DNA of 64,000 nt from Welwitschia mirabilis (Eukaryota > Gnetophyta > Gnetopsida > Welwitschiales): assembly GCA_051453625.1 (NCBI GenBank), contig JBOZIK010000001.1, positions 282,431,589 to 282,495,588 of the forward strand, read 5' to 3'. A program made the translations under genes and the position numbers. Shown here one piece after another: positions 1-12,115 of this stretch; position 1 is the stretch's first letter, and every line of letters starts with the position of its first letter. The notes under the pieces were generated by a model, which did not search any database, was not told the DNA's origin, and worked only from the letters and a program-made list of their open reading frames with translations.

Positions 1-19
1 TTTCTTATGGAATTTGTAG

Positions 20-760
20 GATTGGATTCTATCTATTTTTATTATTTAACCTCTTTTAAGCCTTTGATAAGTTAGCCCACAGTTGGATTTTCTTTAGGAG
101 TTGACTAAGTTTGACTTACCTCTGCAAGTTCTTTTAATTTGGTTTAAGCATCATCTAATATAAGGTTCATGAGGTTTCCTCCATAAAAAAAATCTACAAC
201 TTGTTTTGTGTGTGGAGTTGTCCCACTATAAAAGTAGTCTATTAGTTCTTTAGTGAAAAAGCATCTACTAGGTTAGAATGGTAGGCTACAAAAAAACACT
301 CATATGTGGATGCATAATCTTCATTTTGGTTTTTATTGAAAGTTTATTACCTCCTTTTTTATTTTTCTTATAGTTTTCTTACTCATAAATCTTTTTACAA
401 AGATTTCCTAGACTTGATCCTATGTTTTTAAGATTTTGTTGGGTATGATTTTGAGCTAATTTTTCACTATACCCTTTAATATCATGGGAAAGATTATCAT
501 ATATATTCTATTAGTTTTTTTTTCTTCCTATTTCCTAAGGTAAGGATTAATTATTTTATGTCTGCTATGTGTTGAAGGGGATCCTCATCATCATCTGCAC
601 TAAAATTTGGATAGGCATTTAAATTTTTAAGCTCAACGTCATCTCTTGGGGGTAGATTAAAAGGGGTTGGAATCTCTCATTTCTTACTAGCTAACAATTC
701 CCTCAGGGTAAGGTTTGCATCAGGGATAAAATATCCTACTTCTTGTTTTTACTTATGGAA
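20..760 (-). pseudogene. Athila/Tat-like Ty3/gypsy gag relic
   Basis: Read on the minus strand, this stretch gives broken fragments resembling the gag (capsid) of plant Athila/Tat retrotransposons. Near 560-660 there is a run ending in DDDEDPLQHIADIK, matching the conserved EDP-x-x-H-I core of that gag. Near 160-260 the fragments TKELIDYFYSGTT and GGNLMNLILDDA match the later gag part, where family members read F-Y-x-G-L and a glycine-rich segment before an E/D-A-x-x-L-x-x-L-A helix. Gag would form the virus-like particle in the cytoplasm. The frame is interrupted by several stops and shifts, so no protein is expected. The element continues beyond the left edge of the window. An intact 77-codon piece at 753-986 is probably the decayed N-terminus. 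Assignment rests on reading by eye; a profile search would settle it. Confidence 0.55.
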
Positions 761-986
761 GGTACTTAACATTATGAATTGGCTCTCTTCTTCTATTGGG
801 TTTTTTTAAAAAAATCTGATTCAAAAAAAAAAAATTACAAGGAGGATTAAGTGAACCTAGAGATTGCTTTTTCGATTTGTTTTCTATGTCCATTAGTACT
901 TCTTTAATGTTCTTCTCTATCAGTAACCTTTTTCTTTGATATCTTTTCTCAAGATTGACCATATTATAGCATCTTGCAAATAACAA

Positions 987-1421
987 ATAACAGAAAACAA
1001 GATAAAAAACAACATATTATCATCCTCTTTATCGTGGGGATGATAGAAGGAATTATGCACACAGAAACCAGAAAAACAAAAATAAAATAGAAACTAAAAC
1101 AGAAAGTAGAAAACTCAGAAAATAAGACTTTCATCCACCTGGTCATCTAAATAGAATTAGAGATGACAAAGACTAATTTTGTTATACAAAAATTTGAAAT
1201 CCAAAAATAAAGCTAAAAACTGAAATCACACACTGTCGTTCTATCTATCGTGGGGATGACAGAGGGAACGACCAATATTCTTCTATAGAAAATTAAATCC
1301 AAAAAACTGCACATAGAAAACCTATAGCTCTTAATAAAGTACATCACTACAGATAAATAATCGAACAAAGTTCCAATATACTCACCTGAATGATGATAAC
1401 CCTTGTACTCCTAAATAGCTT
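987..1421 (-). other. gypsy leader between primer site and gag, with two hairpins
   Basis: AT-rich noncoding stretch upstream (minus-strand sense) of the gag relic. It contains two short inverted repeats: TATCATCC/GGATGATA at 1018-1025 and 1038-1045, and GTCGTTC/GAACGAC at 1235-1241 and 1266-1272. Both loops carry the same core ATCGTGGGGATGA. A minus-strand frame at 964-1146 has no recognisable content and looks incidental. Confidence 0.4.
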
Positions 1422-1439
1422 TCCTAATTAATTGTGCCA
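1422..1439 (-). promoter_or_regulatory. decayed tRNA-Asp-type primer binding site of the antisense gypsy element
   Basis: The minus strand reads TGGCACAATTAATTAGGA. This resembles the tRNA-Asp primer site (TGGCGCC...) used by Athila-type elements, with several substitutions, many of them G-to-A or C-to-T. It lies between the gag relic and a longer noncoding stretch that would be the 5' LTR, which is the expected order. The match is partial. Confidence 0.35.
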
Positions 1440-2640
1440 ATTAGTTCAAAAGGATTCTATCATTCATAAAATAAATAGATATCTCATATAATACAACACA
1501 CTAGTATGAGTGAAAGTAAACCCAAAATGTCGTATTCACTTTGAAGACTATAAGACAAGACTCAGATTGCTTTGCAAAAGAAATATAGAAACTAGAAATA
1601 AATAAAAAATGCAAAGAAATAAATTACAATGTAAAATGAAAGATGCAACTAATCTAGATGAAATGTAAAATAGAACTAATACTACTAATTTTCAGCCTTA
1701 ACAAAGGATGCCCTTAATAATCTATATCACCTAAGAAATTGTCACCAGATCAAAGGCAACATAGACTATAAGGGTCATCAGAAAATATACAATGAAAACA
1801 CAAAAACAAAATAAGGTTTATAGTAAGAATGAGTAATAAGCATATGGGTTATAAAATAGCTGAGCTTCAATGGAGGATACATAACCCTCCACCAAAGGAA
1901 CATCTTTCTGTAACACTCAAGATAGATCTCCCACCCTTCAATCTCCTATCATGAGAATTTCTGGTGTAACAAAGATAAGAAGGAGAGTCAAAGAAGGAAT
2001 TATTTATAACAACTTATAGCAAAAAAGACAAACAGAAGGTATAGATAAGTGCACTAATTTGCATAAATGAAATAAATGAAATGGTCAAAGGTCACTGTTA
2101 AAGCCAGTTACATGTTAGTATCATCCTGACCATCATCCAGATAACAAGGAGGATGATAGCTCATTACAAATAATGACTCAGAATGGTTTGGTAGTCCATG
2201 TCAGCATAGTGTCGTCGTCCTACTTGTCATGGGGATGACAGAGGAGACGACAGTCTTCTTAATTATATTTTTAAGGAAAACTTAGTATTTTTATTAGTAA
2301 TTCTCCTCTAAATCTCTATGCATGAGAATGTACCTTAAATACATAAAATATGGGTAAGAATTGCACATTTCTGATATCTTCTATCATTTCTCCAAAATCC
2401 TCAAACTTGCACTTAAACCTATGTAAAAGTTCTAGAAAACAACTCATAAAACCCCATCAAATAATCACAAATTAGCAGCGTAACAAATACACTTCTGTAA
2501 TAAAATATTCAATAATATTTTCACTAAATACAAGGTTACACATAAAGTTACAATACCTTATACCCATAAAAAAGTGGTCAAGTTGAGCTTACAAATAAGG
2601 AACTTAAGAAAATCCTTCAAAAAGTAGTAAACTCAACATA
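1440..2640 (-). repeat. probable 5' LTR region of the antisense gypsy element
   Basis: Noncoding, AT-rich stretch on the LTR side of the putative primer site. It contains two more hairpins: TATCATCCT/AGGATGATA at 2119-2127 and 2150-2158, and GTCGTC/GACGAC at 2211-2216 and 2246-2251. The last has the loop core CATGGGGATGACAGAGG also found in the leader. LTR ends could not be fixed and no second copy is present in the window, so this is inferred from position only. Confidence 0.3.
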
Positions 2641-2649
2641 AAAAAATGG

Positions 2650-3130
2650 GTCCTTCAAACTTAATGATGTCTTATGAGCATACCGCATTGCTTATAGAAC
2701 ACCCTTAGAGATGTTATTTTTTTTATTAGTTTATGGTAAAGCATGTCATTTACCTATAGAACTTGAACATAGCGCTTATTGAGCAATAAAAAATATCAAC
2801 TTAGACTTAGAGGTTAAAAAGAAACATAGGGTCATATAACTTAATGAACTAGATGAAATTAGAAATGATGCCTATGAGAATATGAGAAGAAATAAGGATA
2901 GGAGGAAGAGATTCCATGATCAACATATCCTTAGAAAATCTTTTTAGAAGAAAGAACTAGTCTTACTATATAACTTACACTTACATCTTTTTTCTATAAA
3001 ACTAATAACTAAGTGGAAAGAAACCTTTTTAATTAAAAAAGGTTTTATCATATGAAGTAATTTTCATTGAAAATCCCTAAAAAAATCAACTAGTTAAAGT
3101 CAATGGATAAGGTCTAAAACATTATCATTC
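2650..3130 (+). pseudogene. Ty3/gypsy (Athila/Tat-type) pol C-terminus: end of integrase
   Basis: Sense-strand fragment matching the end of the pol polyprotein of Athila/Tat elements. Visible pieces in order are AYRIAYRTPL (2667-2696), LVYGKACHLPIELEH (about 2729-2773), LNELDEIRNDAYENMRR (about 2840-2893), RFHDQHI (about 2910-2930), then a basic tail with VKVNG and LKHYH. In intact elements this part of integrase helps insert the cDNA into nuclear DNA. Trp codons have become stops (TGG to TGA at 2664-2666 and again near 2780) and there is a frameshift near 2697. The upstream pol domains (protease, reverse transcriptase, RNase H, catalytic integrase core) are absent, so the element is 5'-truncated. 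It lies head to head with the antisense gag relic at 20-760 and cannot be the same insertion. Confidence 0.75.
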
Positions 3131-4528
3131 ATCCTGTCACCCTTTTGAACCTTGTCATTCACTAAATTTGTTGTTAGAATTCATTGTTAAATCACTCCAT
3201 CAAACTCATAAACCATCCACCAAAACCATCAACTTGTGAGTTTTTTAGACTTATTGATCGAGGTTAAAGGCCCTTAAAACAAAAAAGCAATAATAGGAAG
3301 TCATGCTATTACATAAATAATGGTTAAGATCAAGTTTATTTATGGGTTTTTAAGGGAAAGAACCTCTATTTTGAGTCTGTTAGTTAAGAATGCATTCACT
3401 TAAGGTCTTCAATTTTAATAGACCTTGGTTGAAAAGGTGGGATTTACCTTTGCATGTGCCCTTTATGTAAAAAGCCTTTAATGGAAAGAATATTTGTGTT
3501 AACTAGGCTAATAAGCCAATTACCCTTAAAAGTGCATTAAAAATTAACTATAGAAAGATGAGAAAAAGAAAATAATATATTTCTTCTCTAAAAGCAGATA
3601 ACATTAATTACCTAGTTGTGTTTACTTAATTACATCAGGGCTATAGACGCCTGCAAGTAATGCAGCTCTAATGATCTTATTATGACATGTTCAACTATAT
3701 CAGAGCTATAAACGCTTGTTGGAAATGTAGCACTAATTTCTACATAATACAACATGATTAACTCTATTGGCAAAAAATGCCATAACACTAGATGCTTAAT
3801 GCAGTTTAAAGGTATAATAGTAAGGACATATGTAAAGGTACAAATAGAAAATAAAGGAACAAGAAAGTGGGAATTAGAGGCCTTATTAAATAGTTGTCTC
3901 TTAACTTTCATACTTAGGATTTGCATCAATTTCTTAGATCCCTATAGGTTACTTGGTTAAAACTTAACTTGGTTGATATCACAGTCCATGAAAAATATAA
4001 AAATATAATAAAGGGCTGATAAATTAGGATAATTCACTCATTTATTCATTGGTCTTTAGTTTCATTTCATTTATGCATTTTCCATCTCATTTTACCTCAC
4101 ATCATTTTACTACATTCCACTTCATATCATTTTCATAATAAATAACTCCTAAGATATTAACAATTTTTATAGATATTTTTTCCACTTAGCACATGTTTGG
4201 TTGTAAATAACTTATCTTTCTTCTTAGCTTAATTTGCATTATTTTCAATAAAAGAAATCTTTATGATCTAACTATGTTTATGTTCTTAAATAATTTAATA
4301 TCTTCATCATAAAAATTTAAGAACAAAAGTCAAGTTTTGGTTAAGGGGTGTGCCATCTTGATTTTTACTAAAATTTTTTGCTTGGATGCCTTAATTACAT
4401 TAATATGGTCTTAAAAATTTTCAAGTTATATCATTCACATACTTGACACACTTTTGACATAGACCATTTTTCTATGTTTAACCATTTTGTTATCGATACT
4501 TTGCTAAGGCACTAGTAAAAGATTAATT
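3131..4528 (+). other. gypsy 3' spacer between pol end and polypurine tract
   Basis: Noncoding, AT-rich. It includes a tandem pair of about 64 bp at 3628-3755. The 68-codon (+) and 99-codon (-) open frames here look incidental. Athila-type elements commonly have a long spacer or degraded env-like region in this position, but no env-like signal was recognised. Confidence 0.4.
3628..3755. repeat. diverged tandem pair, about 64 bp each
   Basis: The segment from about 3628 (ATCAGGGCTATAGACGCCTG) is followed directly by a second copy from about 3692 (ATCAGAGCTATAAACGCTTG). The pair continues with GCAGCTCTAAT versus GTAGCACTAAT and ends GACATG versus AACATG. Identity is roughly 70 percent by eye. 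Confidence 0.55.
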
Positions 4529-5323
4529 AGAGGGGGTGTTAACATGTAAAAATCGACATTTCTATTAAGTGTTTTAGGCTAATTTATTGTAAATGAAGAC
4601 ATTAATTTAATTGTTTTAATCATAGAATATGTCTTTTATTATTTTTAAAATAAAATTAAATGCTATGTTTTTATCCATATTAAATTTCAAATATTTAGCC
4701 ACTTTTGGAACATGTGCTAGAAGATGGACATAATTTCACATGAATCATGATGGTAATAGAGATATGAGGTGGCGACACATAGAAAAAGAATTTGAAGACA
4801 TGTGGTAGAAGCATGTGAAGGTGGCATTGGAGCTATGTGACAATCTTCACCAAATACTATAAGACGACCTCCACCAAATGCTAAATGACGAAGATTCTAC
4901 TTAACACTCAAGGACAGAATCTGATCTATTTAATGCTACAAGACAAAATCTTATCTACTTAATGCTAAATGATGAAGATTCTACTGAATACTATAAGCCA
5001 AAAAATGTAACCACCTATTACCACCATCTCTCCCTATACAATGACCTTGAACCTTTCATTGTATTCATCTTTACCTTAGAGAATTAGAGCACTTTGGAGC
5101 ATCGACTTATGATGGCTTTCTAGGTGACTCTTTGGGGTTTTGAGAATTGCCTGAGGAGTTATTCTTCTTTCTTCTTTCTTATTTCTTTGCTTTAAGATTG
5201 TTCTTATTTTGTAATAAAAATCTATTTTATTTGATTTTGATTTGTAAGTAACATCATAATTGGAATGCTTAGGTGACTGCTTTAATTATCAAGTTAGTTT
5301 TATTTGTGTGAATCACTTTTATC
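4529..5323 (+). repeat. polypurine tract and 3' LTR of the sense gypsy element (truncated by gap)
   Basis: AGAGGGGG at 4529-4536 is a good polypurine tract, the second-strand primer of LTR retrotransposons, and it is immediately followed by TGTTAACA, a typical LTR start. The downstream 790 bp are noncoding and carry imperfect repeats of ATGCTAAATGAtGAAGATTC around 4880-4985. A TATA-like CCCTATAC lies at 5033-5040. The 3' end is lost in the N run starting at 5324. Position after an integrase end at 2650-3130 supports the call. A related fragment appears at 27850-28110. Confidence 0.55.
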
Positions 5324-6132
5324 NNNNNNNNNNNNNNNNNNNNNNNNNNNNNNNNNNNNNNNNNNNNNNNNNNNNNNNNNNNNNNNNNNNNNNNNNNNNN
5401 NNNNNNNNNNNNNNNNNNNNNNNNNNNNNNNNNNNNNNNNNNNNNNNNNNNNNNNNNNNNNNNNNNNNNNNNNNNNNNNNNNNNNNNNNNNNNNNNNNNN
5501 NNNNNNNNNNNNNNNNNNNNNNNNNNNNNNNNNNNNNNNNNNNNNNNNNNNNNNNNNNNNNNNNNNNNNNNNNNNNNNNNNNNNNNNNNNNNNNNNNNNN
5601 NNNNNNNNNNNNNNNNNNNNNNNNNNNNNNNNNNNNNNNNNNNNNNNNNNNNNNNNNNNNNNNNNNNNNNNNNNNNNNNNNNNNNNNNNNNNNNNNNNNN
5701 NNNNNNNNNNNNNNNNNNNNNNNNNNNNNNNNNNNNNNNNNNNNNNNNNNNNNNNNNNNNNNNNNNNNNNNNNNNNNNNNNNNNNNNNNNNNNNNNNNNN
5801 NNNNNNNNNNNNNNNNNNNNNNNNNNNNNNNNNNNNNNNNNNNNNNNNNNNNNNNNNNNNNNNNNNNNNNNNNNNNNNNNNNNNNNNNNNNNNNNNNNNN
5901 NNNNNNNNNNNNNNNNNNNNNNNNNNNNNNNNNNNNNNNNNNNNNNNNNNNNNNNNNNNNNNNNNNNNNNNNNNNNNNNNNNNNNNNNNNNNNNNNNNNN
6001 NNNNNNNNNNNNNNNNNNNNNNNNNNNNNNNNNNNNNNNNNNNNNNNNNNNNNNNNNNNNNNNNNNNNNNNNNNNNNNNNNNNNNNNNNNNNNNNNNNNN
6101 NNNNNNNNNNNNNNNNNNNNNNNNNNNNNNNN
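5324..6132. other. assembly gap, 809 N
   Basis: Unresolved sequence. It probably hides the end of the gypsy 3' LTR and the flanking host sequence. Confidence 0.99.
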
Positions 6133-7859
6133 TATACTTAGTTTAAATATGGACATTGTACTACAAATTAATCACTCATCATACTACTTATTAATAAATA
6201 TTAAAATTTTAGTAAATGTTTTAAAATACATGGTTTTTAATCTTCCACTAGTCATTAGTATTGTAATAATAAGTCAAAGGCTAGTATCACCTAAGTACTC
6301 TATATTAGGAATATTCATGCAATGCAGTAGTATTATAGTTATAATTTAAAATTTATTTGATATCTCAAAGATAATTGACTACCTTTGATGCCTTTCCCTT
6401 TATCATGTAAAGACCACTCATCTTATTGGGAAGCTTAGATTTATTCCATGTTTTATTTCTTATTGAACGTAACCCTAAAATTTCATCTGCAAATATACAC
6501 TTTTATATCATTTAATGATGATTCTTTTATAATAAAAAGAATTAATGAAGCTAAAATTTCATTCATCATTTTCCATTTAAAAATATTCTTATCACTTAAC
6601 TCTTGTTGTAAATGATTGTTTTCTTTTGCTTATCCTTTTTTAATCCCTTGTTGTAATTGCAAGATGAATATATTATACCATCGTTTTCAATTGAACTCAT
6701 TATATAAACTAACAACAACATTTATTTTGAAATTGATCAATGCCTTCATTGTTTCCTAAGTGATTTTTCTAATCTTAAACACCTAGAATCCATTTAAGTT
6801 GATATCTCATGTATATTAAGTTGATGAAAACTATTGAAAAGCCTCTCCTCTAAAGTAGGAAAATTAGTGTAATGTTTAGACTATTTTAGATGCATTCATT
6901 TGGGTTTTAACATAGTATGAAGTTAATAAGAAATAATTTCCACTATTTTGATAATGAACTTAAATATCATAGTATGGAAAAATATTAACTAAGATCAAGA
7001 AAACGAAGCATTATTTATCAAAAAATTTCTTGAGAGGTTATCCACGCCAATATTACTTTAGAAAAAGAATTCATACCATGGCATTTTTACTTGTTTGATG
7101 TTATACCTTTAAATAAAACATGTATTTACATATAATAAAATAAATTTGAGTTTTTTAAAATGTATTAATAAATTGATGATCTAAAGCCTTATTAGAAAAA
7201 CCTTAGGAAATTATCTTCAAGGACTTAAAAAAATTCCTTACTTAAAAATATTCTATTTCTAGACCTTTTATTCTTTTTGTAGATGTCCAAATTCTATTTG
7301 AATGTCTAGTCTCCTTGTTGGTATTTAAACATTCCATAGGCATGCAATCTCCTTTAGGCATTCACATACATTTTATGTGTTAAAACTAGCTTTAGGCATC
7401 CAAAGTATTTATAAGCATGCAAAATAACTTTTATATGTTTGGTTTTCCTTCTTATCTTTATATCTAAGAATCTAATATTAATACTTTTCTTTAGATATTC
7501 AAACTAAAAAAAAACATATGTGTCCCATCAATGCCAAATGTTACATAGTTCATTGATTAGAAATTATTGAGAAATTAAAAGGGATATTAGATGGATGAAA
7601 AGCTAAGATGTTTAACATAGATTAGAAGGCTTCACTTGATTAAATCTTGCTTATGAAATTCTCATGTACCTCATGGATTTTTTTAAGGTGTCAACTTGTA
7701 TAGATAATAAAACTAAAAAGATTGAACATAACTTTTTGTTAAGTTAGAATTTGAAAATTTGATGTCAAACTAACATTTTATAGTATAGCAAAATATATTG
7801 TATTCCTTGAAGAAAATATTGATCCTCGTAGGTTAGAAGCAACATACTTTTTCCACTAA
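6133..7859. other. AT-rich stretch without a recognised gene
   Basis: No coding signal seen; the 66-codon frame at 6149-6349 is low-complexity and starts at the gap edge. Around 7260-7420 a motif like GGCATYCAAA or GCATGCAA recurs about five times, which may be LTR microrepeat, but no LTR boundary was found. Confidence 0.5.
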
Positions 7860-8780
7860 CCATACTTGAACCTGATAAGTTATAGTCCCTCAAAGGAGTC
7901 AACTGGATTCCTAAGGGGTTGACTAAACTTGTATCAAAAGTGCTGAAACCAGATTAGTGAGGGGTCAATCAGATTTCTACAGGGTCTTGTATAATAATTT
8001 TTTAAATATTTTCATCAATGGGTCGACTGGAGTACTAAGGGGTTGGCCGGTCTTGGGCTAAAAATGTTTTCAACTAATCTTCACATGGGGTTAACCAAAC
8101 TAAAAAGTGGTCGATCGGACCTAAACTTATGTAATTAATTAGATCCATAATGGGGTCAATCGGACATGGAGATGTAAAGAACTCAAGTCGATCAGAAGAA
8201 GATCGGGTCGGTCGACTTCAATGACAGCACTCAATGGGGTCAATTGGATATTTTGGGAGGTTAACTAGTTACAATGGAAATGAGACTTTTCTAATTGTTG
8301 CCTTCCTATTTTCATATGCTGGAGTATCAGATCTACTTATAAAACCCTAAAATTATATTCTGTATAAACCTTATCTATCAAAATCATTGGATCCTTTCCC
8401 CCAATTGACCAAAAATTGAATAAGCATCTTTTGATTATTAGTCTTTTGGTTAATTAGTTTGCACTGTATGTACTTAGATTTACGACATCATTTTCAGAGA
8501 GTATATTACTATCTTTATTGTACTTCAAATCTAGTAAAGCCTATGCATTGTGGCATATTATTAATACCAAAAAGCATTCTCTCTAAATGTTGAGATTGAG
8601 CCTCTAAAAGTCTGATTGTAAAAGGTTACAGGTAATCTTGATAAAACTTGAAAATTAAAAAAAAGGATCTGGATCAGTTTTGGGTAGAAGCTAATTGCCA
8701 AGAGTGGAGTAGGGGATTTCCTGAACCACTTTCTTTCAAATCATTTTTTTAATTTTAAATGCACAAATATTTTCAGTCTT
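7860..8780 (+). repeat. decayed LTR with GTCGAC-like motif cluster, TATA box and 5' leader
   Basis: Between about 7898 and 8265 a short motif of the form (GGGG)GTCRAYYGG recurs at least twelve times, for example GTCGACTGG near 8023, GTCGATCGG near 8108, GTCAATCGG near 8154 and GTCGGTCGAC near 8206. This is followed by TATAAAA at 8338-8344 and then leader-like sequence to about 8780. Plant retrotransposon LTRs often combine microrepeats, a TATA box and a transcribed leader in that order. No coding domain or second LTR was found, so it is either a solo LTR or a truncated fragment. Confidence 0.45.
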
Positions 8781-11420
8781 CCCCCTCCTCCCTAGTCCTT
8801 TAAGGTTCTAGATCCTATACTTTCTTTATAGAAAGAAGCACTTAAATTGTCACCTTCCCATAGTGACATGGGATGATGTGTATAGACCTATGGAGGGGAC
8901 TGGATGGGGTTTACAACATTTAATGGATATAAACAATGCACTTATCATTAAATTAACCCTTTATATCATTAATGGATATAACAATAAAAGGACTAATGTG
9001 GCAAGAAGAAAATACTTGTATGGTTAGGCATATTTTCTTAATCACTAAAATATGATCCATGAAAATGCATTTTGGGGAGGGATGAAATCAATTTAGTTAT
9101 GGGAGAGGACAATTATTGAAAATTGGTCCTAGCCTTCATTGGCTGATACTTATAAGCTTTTTTATTTCATTGAAAATGATGATGCGATTTACCAAATTTT
9201 TGAGAAAAAGAAACTAAAATTTTACCAAATTTTTTTCTTCTTATTTATAAGTCTTGTAATCATATATTAATCAAAAGTTCCTATGGGTTAAATATTTGGG
9301 GACAACCCAATACAATTGTACATCTAGATGTAATGTTATAGAGTGTACTAATCATATTTTCTTGCATTATAAGTAAGATAAAGAGGTTTGGATTTTCTTC
9401 TATAATTGGATATCATTTGATGCTACCTACCAAATTGTAATAATAATGGGAAGTAGCATGCATGGCTAACTCTCAATATCATTATGTGTTATAGCCTTTT
9501 GTTGTACCATGACCAAATATTTATTAAAAGCCATGATGTGTCCATCGTAAACTTTTGAAACTTTAATTTGTATCAATAGAGGACTCGAACATAGCAAAGC
9601 CAAGATATTCATAATGGTTTATATAAAGCTAAATCTTGATTAAAGGTTAGATTAGGAAAATAAGTGGTTATGGACTCCCATCTTAGCTGGAGGCTTTAGA
9701 CTCTAGTTGAGAACATGAATTCCTATTAGGTTGATAATAGATCCTATAGCCAACACACGGGTTTTATTTATGTCTGAGGCTAGAGCTTTGATACTGAGAT
9801 GCATATAGTAGCATATGCATGAAGTTGAAAAGGCTTCTTCAACTGATGGATTACTATAAAGGAATTAGAAACTCAATGAACTAAGTTAAACAAAAGACAT
9901 ACAAGATACAAAGCCATGAGGAAGAGAGATCAAGTTAAATCATTTAGGTCTTTCTTTTCTCATTTTTTAGATGAGTGCATTTAAAAAGCTCAATCCTATT
10001 ATGTGATGGTTCTAGATGTTGGCTGAGCATTGTTACATTTTTGTGGAATTGTTTACAAAGGGAAAACTCTCCAAATTAATGGATTATGATATGTTTTTCG
10101 GTCAGACACCATATGTGGTGATGATGATTTTAACGCTAAAAACAGTTATGATGAAAACTAGAATTTAGACTTGTAATTATCTACCACATCTATTAGGCAT
10201 GTTGAAAAAAAGATAAAATTGAAGAAAAATACTATTGAAAAAATGATGGCCTTAACATGAAACATGTATGAAAGCATAGACCTAGTTATAGAAGAATTTG
10301 CAACCAGTTCCATTAATTGAACTTCCCATGAGGGAAAGCTAGATGAATATGCATAGTGATAGATAGTGAAGCATTATTTGAAACACTTAAGATATTTGAT
10401 ATACCTTTTTGTTAATCATATATACTTTATTTCACATGTTAAAAGAATTTCATTTTGTTTTATGTGATCCTTTGTTTTTAGTAATTGGCATAAAATGTGA
10501 TGATTAATAAATGATGTGGCCTTTTAAAATCATTATGTATTAGAATTTTAAATTGTATACCATATCTTAGATGGATTTCTTTGCATATTTTGGTATTTTG
10601 AATTTATCCTATTTGGTTATTAAGGGCATAATTATTAAGGATTAGGTATGGATATCTTGTAATAAGTGCTTATGACATTAATGTTGTGGACCACTAATAA
10701 AATCCACTTAATGTTCATTATTTGAGAGAAAAAATTCAAATGTTAAAGTTTCTTGGTAACTAATTAATTTTTTTGCCTATTTGAATGTTTAAATGTTTAG
10801 GCATTTAATTAAGTATTAACCTTTTTTGTCACTTACTCTAAATATATAAATGCATGGGCATTTAATAATTGGTTGCTCATAAGTTAGGGAATTTAAATGT
10901 AATGCCTCTTTACTTTGTATGCCTTACTATCTAATTACTATAACATTCAAACATCTATGCATCCAAGAAGGGGTTCGCACACCACAAAATTTACTACTAT
11001 GGGATGATGTTTCCTAAGATTAGTCAGCTCTCTTTTTCCTCCTCATTCTTGATCCAATTTTCATCCTTCTTTCTTTCGTAATTCCCTTAATAACGAGGGG
11101 TTAATGTACAAGGAATTCTAATGTCTAGAATCAAGGACCTTTTACCCTTTTCTCTTCCCTATGAAATAATAACAAGAGTAGTAAGACTAGAGTATGAATG
11201 TTGCCAAAATACTAGATTGAAAACAAGGAACTCCAAAACGTTTTGCTCATGATTGGGCTTGTATTGGGGCTAACAAATTAATATCAAACTGATGTTGAGT
11301 ATCATATTAGGAAGACCAACGTATTGAGCTAATTTGCAAAGGTGAAACCAAAATCGAATTAAAAATAGAAGAATAAAATAATGTAAAAGACTACAATGAT
11401 ACAAATCTTTATTTCAATAG
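8781..11420. other. gene-poor AT-rich stretch
   Basis: Only short open frames, all under 60 codons, and no recognisable domain on either strand. Some parts are less AT-rich (about 9590-9790) and may be old transposon sequence, but no family could be assigned. Confidence 0.5.
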
Positions 11421-12111
11421 TATAATGCTATAATAAAAACAATGGTAATAATAACGCCATTAGCATTTGAATCCATATTTATACATCTACAGTTATAGTT
11501 TTCCCATTAGGGTTTTATTAAGGTTTCACTCTCATCGTTAATCCCTTTTTAATAGTTAAGTTCTCTTTAAACAAGAGACTAGATTTGACATTTATTACCT
11601 TANNNNNNNNNNNNNTAACTAAAGACCAAAAAAATTCAAATAAAACATTGTAAACTCTTCATGTTTATAAATTTGATTAAATGAAGATTTCACTTACAAA
11701 ATTCTAATATCATACAAAATTCCAAAGAAGTTTCTTTGTCTTCGATTAATTAGCATAACATACTAAATTGACCTTTTTGAATATAGATTTAGTGTCCATG
11801 TACTTTCATAAAGTTCATATTATAATTATTATCAAATGTTACCAATGGGATGGTAGTCAAATTGGTGAAAAACATGTTTTCCATCAGGAGGTCATAGAGT
11901 CGAAGCTTTAGGTGACCTGAGTAGTAGACTATAAGGGCATAGGTATAACTATATCTTTTTTATAGGTGATTATAGTGGTTATACTCTAAGGAGAGGGAAG
12001 CTTACTATAATTTTCAAGCTAAATATACCCCTCTTTATCATAATGTTTACTAATGGGGTGGGAGATCAATTAGTTGGACACTTTGTCTCCATTTAAGAGG
12101 ACATTAGTTCA
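11421..12111 (+). repeat. tandem unit A (about 691 bp), contains a SINE
   Basis: First of two direct repeats. It shares with unit B the ordered blocks GAATCCATATTTATACATCT, TTCATGTTTATAAATTTGAT, ATTAATTAGCATAACATA and CAAATGTTACCAATGGGATG, then a SINE body, then CCCCTCTTTATCATAATG. A 13-N gap lies inside at 11603-11615. Confidence 0.8.
11841..12045 (+). mobile_element. tRNA-derived SINE, copy A
   Basis: The head GGATGGTAGTCAAATTGGTG resembles an RNA polymerase III box A (TRGYNNANNGG). About 40 bp later GGTCATAGAGTCGAAGC resembles a box B. The 3' part ends with TTTTCAAGCTAAATATACCCC, a tail shared with the other copies. SINEs are nonautonomous and are mobilised by LINE enzymes. The internal promoter is degraded. 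Confidence 0.55.
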
Positions 12112-12115
12112 TAAT
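12053..12115 (+). mobile_element. truncated SINE head
   Basis: AATGGGGTGGGAGATCAATTAG is followed by TCCATTTAAGAGGACATTAG. This is the same tRNA-like head as copy A without the 3' body, immediately downstream of it. Confidence 0.45.

Noticed and set aside
5260-6156. Three open frames of about 280-295 codons on both strands
   Set aside because: They consist almost wholly of N; the same applies to frames spanning the other gaps (15430-16413, 37537-37854, 37979-38278, 38470-38874, 39087-39269, 57495-57761).
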